A DNA stretch of 64,000 bases from Devosia yakushimensis (GTDB lineage Bacteria; Pseudomonadota; Alphaproteobacteria; Rhizobiales; Devosiaceae): contig NZ_BSNG01000001.1 in NCBI RefSeq assembly GCF_030159855.1, positions 2,604,001 to 2,668,000 of the forward strand. Direction: 5' to 3'. Position numbers and translations under genes: made by a program. The notes beneath the pieces are model-generated. The model saw only the letters and a program-made list of their open reading frames with translations. It made no database searches and was not told the DNA's origin. Shown here in pieces: positions 60,010 through 64,000 of the stretch. Within the stretch, counting starts at the first letter, position 1, and each line of letters starts with the position of its first letter.

Positions 60010-60848
60010 CTGCCCCCATCGTAATGCCCACCAAGCCCAATGCGCTTGCGGCTCATTTCAACAAGCCCAAGCCGATCATCGGTGTCGTCCATCTAAGGGC
60101 TCTGCCGGGTGCGCCGCGTTATGAAGGCGAGGCGATGTCCTCGATCATCGCGGCCGCCATCACTGATGCACGCACGCTTGCAGATGGCGGCATCGACGGC
60201 ATCATGATCGAAAATGCTAGCGACATGCCCTTCTCGCGGCCCGAGCATATCGGCTTCGAGACCGTGGCAGCGCTGACGGCGGTCTGCCAAGAGGTCAGGG
60301 GGGCGGTGAATGCACCGATCGGCATCACCTGCGTCGCCAATGGTGCGATTCCCGGCCTGGCGGTTGCCAAGGCCGTCGGCGCCAAATGGGTCCGCGTCAA
60401 CCAGTGGGTCAATGCTTATATCGCCAATGAAGGCCTGCTCAATGGCCCTGCGGCCGAAGCTATGCGCTACCGGGCGCAGATCGGGGCTAAGGATGTCTCC
60501 ATCTTCGCCGACGTGCATGTCAAGTTTGGCGCTCATGCCATCACCGCCGACCGCTCCATTTCCGAACAGGCCACAGATGCCGAATGGTTCGACGCCGACG
60601 TGTTGATCGCCACGGGCACGCGCACGGGTTCTCCGACGCAGCCGGCCGAGGTCAACGAGGTTCGCGCCGGCACCAATCTTCCGGTCATCGTCGGCTCGGG
60701 TCTCTCGCCCGAACAGGTGCCAGCACTGATGGAGGTCGCCGACGGCGCCATTATTGGACAGTGGCTCAAGGTCGAGTCGCGCTGGTGGAACCCGGTCGAT
60801 CCGGCCCGCGTCGAAGCGCTGATGACCGCCATGGAAAAGGTGCGGTAA
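60006..60848 (+). CDS. BtpA/SgcQ family protein
   Basis: The protein is 280 residues. BtpA-family motifs are IIGVVHLRALPGAPRY, GGIDGIMIENASDMPF, GITCVANGAIPGLAVA and IVGSGLSPEQV. The fold is a TIM barrel. E. coli SgcQ is annotated as a putative nucleosidase; other homologues are named after photosystem I biogenesis, but no general reaction is known. It overlaps the kinase by 4 bp (ATGA), so it probably acts on the phosphorylated sugar. Confidence 0.85.
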   Translation: MTAPIVMPTKPNALAAHFNKPKPIIGVVHLRALPGAPRYEGEAMSSIIAAAITDARTLADGGIDGIMIENASDMPFSRPEHIGFETVAALTAVCQEVRGAVNAPIGITCVANGAIPGLAVAKAVGAKWVRVNQWVNAYIANEGLLNGPAAEAMRYRAQIGAKDVSIFADVHVKFGAHAITADRSISEQATDAEWFDADVLIATGTRTGSPTQPAEVNEVRAGTNLPVIVGSGLSPEQVPALMEVADGAIIGQWLKVESRWWNPVDPARVEALMTAMEKVR

Positions 60849-61579
60849 TGACGAGCCTTACCGGAGACACGGACGTCTTTTCGTCCGCTGCCGACAACGG
60901 CAGTCCTGAGGCCTCGGTCATGTTCGTCGGCTATCGCCAGGACGAACTGCCCGGCATCTATACCGAAACCCATCGTCAGGCGATCCTTGCCGTCTTGGCC
61001 GAACTCGCCGCCGAAGGCTGGACGCTGGCCCTGCGCAAGGTTTTCGATCCTACAGCCGGCAATAGCCCCGTTGGCCTCGATACCGGCTTTACCCATGAGC
61101 ATGACATTGCCGGTGTCTTCGAGGCGCCGAACCTCGAGGCGGCCATCACGGGCACCGTGCGGCTCGAACGCGCCGGCTGGGCACGTCTTTTCCGCACCGA
61201 ATGGCTGATGGGCGTCAAGGAATTCGCCCCCGTCATGGGCGAAGGCGCCATCACCAATCATGGTTGGGTGTTCCTCGCGCTCTGGGAATGGAACGATCAG
61301 TGGTGTGAGGCCACGCCGGCCGAGCGTACCGAATACGACTTTGAATGCGACATCGCCTTCAAGGGAGACCTCGCGCACAAGGTCAATATTGCCGGCCGCC
61401 ATCGCATGGACTGGTCGCATCACTGGCACCATCTCGGTGCCTGGGAAATTGGCCATCCCGACGTCGCCGACTCCGCCATTCGCGGCCATGAAGACGTCGC
61501 CGATTTCAAGTTCACCACTTCCCGACACATCGTGGGCCGGCTGACGCCGCTCGCCGAACTCATCGCGCCGAGGCACTGA
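60848..61579 (+). CDS. Protein of unknown function, two-domain
   Basis: The protein is 243 residues, overlapping the previous gene by one base (TAATG). I do not recognise the function. The two halves look alike in layout (a strand, a helix, TH-EHD.AGVFEAP.LEAA..G then WARLF; and WEWNDQWCE, GRHRMDWSHHWH, WEI, TTSRHIVGR), suggesting a repeated ferredoxin-like (dimeric alpha/beta barrel) domain. It is rich in Trp and His, so it may bind a small ligand or metal. No signal peptide. Confidence 0.7.
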   Translation: MTSLTGDTDVFSSAADNGSPEASVMFVGYRQDELPGIYTETHRQAILAVLAELAAEGWTLALRKVFDPTAGNSPVGLDTGFTHEHDIAGVFEAPNLEAAITGTVRLERAGWARLFRTEWLMGVKEFAPVMGEGAITNHGWVFLALWEWNDQWCEATPAERTEYDFECDIAFKGDLAHKVNIAGRHRMDWSHHWHHLGAWEIGHPDVADSAIRGHEDVADFKFTTSRHIVGRLTPLAELIAPRH

Positions 61580-61580
61580 C

Positions 61581-61880
61581 ATGAGCAATTCCATCTGGAT
61601 CCATTATTCCCGTCCGCGTCCGCATTGGTATCTGCTGAGCGAGCCCGAACAGACTGCCCTGCAGCAAAACTGGAGCGCCATTCGCGAACAGGCCGAGGCC
61701 GCGGGTGGCGCCACCCAGGGGCGGTTCCACATTCGTGGCCAGCACGATTTCCAGGAAGTCGAAATCTGGACCTTCCCGCAGACCATGGATGCCTTCAACC
61801 ATTGGTCCAACCTGGTCGCGGCCCGCTATAACGAGTTCTTTGCCTTCTCCAACAATATCGGCCTGGGTCTGGAGGCATGA
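61581..61880 (+). CDS. Small protein of unknown function
   Basis: The protein is 99 residues: SIWIHYSRPRPHWYLLSEPE, GRFHIRGQHDFQEVEIWTFP and NHWSNLVAARYNEFFAF. It resembles the second half of the preceding 243-residue protein in layout, so it may be a single copy of the same alpha/beta domain. It begins 2 bp after that gene and overlaps the ATPase gene by 4 bp, so it is a fixed part of the operon. Confidence 0.75.
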   Translation: MSNSIWIHYSRPRPHWYLLSEPEQTALQQNWSAIREQAEAAGGATQGRFHIRGQHDFQEVEIWTFPQTMDAFNHWSNLVAARYNEFFAFSNNIGLGLEA

Positions 61881-62641
61881 GCCAGCCCCTGCTCGAAGCT
61901 GCCGGCATAAGTCGCACCTTCGGCCACGTGCAGGCGCTGAGGGGAGCGGACTTCAAGGTCTATCCCGGCGAGATCGTGGCGTTGATCGGTGACAATGGGG
62001 CGGGCAAGTCCACCCTGGTCAAGATCTTGTCCGGCGCCGACCGGCCCGATGGCGGAACGATCAAGGTCGAGGGCGAAGAGGTGCGACTGATGTCGCCGCT
62101 CGATGCGCAGATGCATGGCATCGCCACGGTCTACCAGGATCTGGCGCTGGCGCCGGACCTGACGCCGGCCGAAAACCTCTTTCTCGGCCGAGAACTCATC
62201 CGGCCAGGCCTGCTCGGACGATTGGGCTTTGTCGATCGCAAGGCGATGCAGGCGCAGGCGGTGCAGCAATTCGCCCGGCTCGGCGTGCAATTGAAGTCGC
62301 AGCGGGTGTCAATCGCTTCGCTTTCCGGAGGGCAGCGCCAGTCCGTCGCCATCGCGCGGGCCGCCATGTGGGCGCGCAAGCTCGTCATTCTCGACGAGCC
62401 GACGGCCGCGCTCGGTGTCGTCCAGACGCAGCGGGTGCTCGAACTCTGCCAGCGCGTACGCGATGCCGGTACTTCGGTCGTGCTCATCAGCCACAACATG
62501 CCGCAGGTACTTGAGGTGGCCGATCGCATCCAGGTGCTGCGGCTCGGCCAGACCGTAGCCGACCTCAAATCCAGTCAATCCAGTGTCGATGACCTCGTTC
62601 GCGCCATGACCAGCGGACAGGCCAGGGAGTCCAGCCCATGA
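61877..62641 (+). CDS. Sugar ABC transporter ATP-binding protein (single-domain, RbsA-like)
   Basis: The protein is 254 residues with Walker A GDNGAGKST, Q-loop VYQDLAL, signature LSGGQRQSVAIARA and Walker B LVILDEPTAALG. It has one nucleotide-binding domain, not the fused pair of RbsA/XylG, as in the FrcA-type importers. It is coupled by ATGA to the permease gene. Confidence 0.92.
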   Translation: MSQPLLEAAGISRTFGHVQALRGADFKVYPGEIVALIGDNGAGKSTLVKILSGADRPDGGTIKVEGEEVRLMSPLDAQMHGIATVYQDLALAPDLTPAENLFLGRELIRPGLLGRLGFVDRKAMQAQAVQQFARLGVQLKSQRVSIASLSGGQRQSVAIARAAMWARKLVILDEPTAALGVVQTQRVLELCQRVRDAGTSVVLISHNMPQVLEVADRIQVLRLGQTVADLKSSQSSVDDLVRAMTSGQARESSP

Positions 62642-63672
62642 GCAACGAAACGGCCATAGTGCCGGTTGAAACGACAGAAGAGCGCATGCTGCGGCTGGTC
62701 ACGGGCGGCTGGATATTCTTTCTTCTCATCGCGCTCATCGCCGTCTTCCTGATCCTGCGACCACAGCAGTTCGGCTCGGCTTACAATGTCCAGCAACTGG
62801 CGATCAATGCCGCCATCCTGCTCGTTCTGGCAACCGGGCAGACCTATGCGATCATCACATCCGGCATCGATCTTTCCGTCGGTTCGGTACTGGTCTTCGC
62901 TTCCGTCGTCTCGGCCAAGCTGATGCTGGTGCTTTCCGGCGCCGATGGGACCACCTATGGCACGACTGCCGCCGGCTGGGATGTCATCGCCATAGGGACC
63001 GCGGCGGCCCTGCTGACCGGCGCCGCCTGGGGCGTGCTCAACGGCTTTCTCATCGCGGTCACCCGCATCCAGCCGCTGATCGTCACGCTCGGCACCATGG
63101 GCATGGCTCTGGGTGGCGCGCAGATTCTGTCGGGCGGCGTCGATGTTCGCGCCATGCCGGAACTACTGGTGACGCAGATCGGTTCGGGGCGGGTCCTGGG
63201 CATCCCAATGCTGGTCGTCATTGCCGTCGTCACGGTGATCGTTGCCGGCATAGTGCTGCATCTGACGCGCTTCGGACTTCATGTCTTTGCGGTCGGCTCG
63301 AACGCCGAAGCCAGCCGGCGCTCGGGCATTCCCACCACAGCACGGCTGATCCAGGTCTATGCGATTTCCGGCCTGATGGCCGGCATTGCCGCGGTCATGG
63401 CCAATGCGCGCTTTTCCACCACCACGATCAACGGCCACGCCATGGACAATCTCGCCACCATATCCGCAGTCGTGTTGGGCGGCACGAGCCTATTTGGTGG
63501 TGCGGGCACGGTCTTTGGCACCGTGGTCGGAGTCTTCATTCCGATCATCCTTCTCAACGGGTTCGTCATCCTGGGCATTCCGCCATTCTGGCAGACTGTC
63601 GCCATGGGTGCCGTGCTGATCCTTGCCGTCTGGATCGACCAACTCAAGCGACGGCTCCGCAAACGCGGCTAG
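62638..63672 (+). CDS. Sugar ABC transporter permease (RbsC/FrcB type)
   Basis: The protein is 344 residues with 8-10 hydrophobic segments and hallmarks of the CUT2 class: TSGIDLSVGSVLVFASVVSA, GMALGGAQILSGG, RFGLHVFAVGSNAEASRRSG and DNLATISAVVLGGTSLFGG. It imports a monosaccharide with the ATPase upstream and the binding protein downstream. Confidence 0.93.
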   Translation: MSNETAIVPVETTEERMLRLVTGGWIFFLLIALIAVFLILRPQQFGSAYNVQQLAINAAILLVLATGQTYAIITSGIDLSVGSVLVFASVVSAKLMLVLSGADGTTYGTTAAGWDVIAIGTAAALLTGAAWGVLNGFLIAVTRIQPLIVTLGTMGMALGGAQILSGGVDVRAMPELLVTQIGSGRVLGIPMLVVIAVVTVIVAGIVLHLTRFGLHVFAVGSNAEASRRSGIPTTARLIQVYAISGLMAGIAAVMANARFSTTTINGHAMDNLATISAVVLGGTSLFGGAGTVFGTVVGVFIPIILLNGFVILGIPPFWQTVAMGAVLILAVWIDQLKRRLRKRG

Positions 63673-63720
63673 TGCCTGGCACTGCCGAAGGGAACGAACA
63701 GGGGAATAAAGGGAACCATC

Positions 63721-64000
63721 ATGAACACGATCATCAAAACCGCCGCTCTGGCCTCCGCCTTGCTGGCTAGTTCCGCGCTCGGCGTGACGGCGCAAGACAA
63801 AGGCACGGTAGCACTGGTGCTGGGCTCCAGCGGCAGCCCCTTCTATCAGGCCATGCAATGCGGCGCGCAGGCCAAGGCCGAAGAACTGGGCTTGTCCCTG
63901 ACGGTCTCGGCGGCGGATCAATTCGCCGCAGATGCGCAGATTCCGGTGGTCAATGCCGTTACGGCGGCGGGACCGCAAGTCGCCGCCATCGTGCCGACGG
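63721..64000 (+). CDS. Sugar ABC transporter substrate-binding protein (partial, runs off window end)
   Basis: The first 93 residues are present. A signal peptide ends near LGVTAQ; the mature start TVALVLGSSGSPFYQAMQCGAQAKAEELG is the opening of an RbsB/XylF-type (Peripla_BP_4) protein. AAGGGAACC precedes ATG 63721. It completes the CUT2 transporter of the kinase/BtpA operon. Confidence 0.88.
   Translation, partial: MNTIIKTAALASALLASSALGVTAQDKGTVALVLGSSGSPFYQAMQCGAQAKAEELGLSLTVSAADQFAADAQIPVVNAVTAAGPQVAAIVPT

Overview
The window is a high-GC, gene-dense chromosomal or megaplasmid segment from an alphaproteobacterium. It is most like the Hyphomicrobiales (Rhizobiales), perhaps Devosia or a relative. 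The basis is inference from protein style: Agrobacterium-like alginate genes, many Opp/Dpp-family ABC transporters, GntR/LacI regulators and a DUF1127 protein. Genus is uncertain. No rRNA, tRNA, CRISPR array or intact mobile element was recognised. The region is almost entirely catabolic and transport gene clusters, each with its own regulator.

Layout. (1) 1-15231: a peptide/amide-catabolism region. It has an M28-like peptidase divergent from an FCD-type GntR regulator, a hyuB-hyuA-M20 peptidase operon, a divergent OppD/OppF pair, and a substrate-binding protein with two permeases, an M24-like hydrolase and an alpha/beta hydrolase. Three exact copies of a FadR-type operator (ATTGTACGACAAT) sit in the two divergent promoter regions and tie them into one probable regulon. 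(2) 15433-23762: an eight-gene, translationally coupled operon preceded by four 11-bp-spaced repeats that match the Pho box. It encodes a complete Opp-type ABC transporter interleaved with a glycerophosphodiester phosphodiesterase, an alkaline-phosphatase-superfamily phosphodiesterase and a HAD phosphatase. I read it as a phosphate-starvation system that imports phosphodiesters and hydrolyses them in the cytosol. (3) 23820-26271: a lactonase-like metallo-hydrolase, a DUF1127 protein and a MocR regulator.

(4) 26324-39832: an alginate utilisation locus, all on the minus strand. It comprises a GntR regulator, an AlgS/AlgM1/AlgM2/AlgQ importer, a PL15 exo-alginate lyase with all catalytic residues at the numbering of Agrobacterium Atu3025, and an SDR (probable uronate reductase). 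These are followed by an SGNH hydrolase, a hydroxyacid dehydrogenase, a TIM-barrel isomerase, an enolase-superfamily dehydratase and an RraA-like aldolase. (5) 40068-43929: gene relics, then ogt, a flavin reductase and a luciferase-like monooxygenase divergent from a LysR regulator. (6) 44240-48163: two paralogous LacI regulators flanking two acid dehydrogenases. (7) 48491-56914: a carbohydrate-type Opp operon with an unusual, circularly permuted gene order and an uncharacterised glycoside-hydrolase-like protein. (8) 56914-58122: a decay zone with a frameshifted glycerate kinase and an SDR relic. (9) 58149-64000: a GntR/UTRA regulator divergent from a PfkB kinase, a BtpA/SgcQ protein, two unknown proteins and a ribose-type ABC transporter whose binding protein runs off the window.
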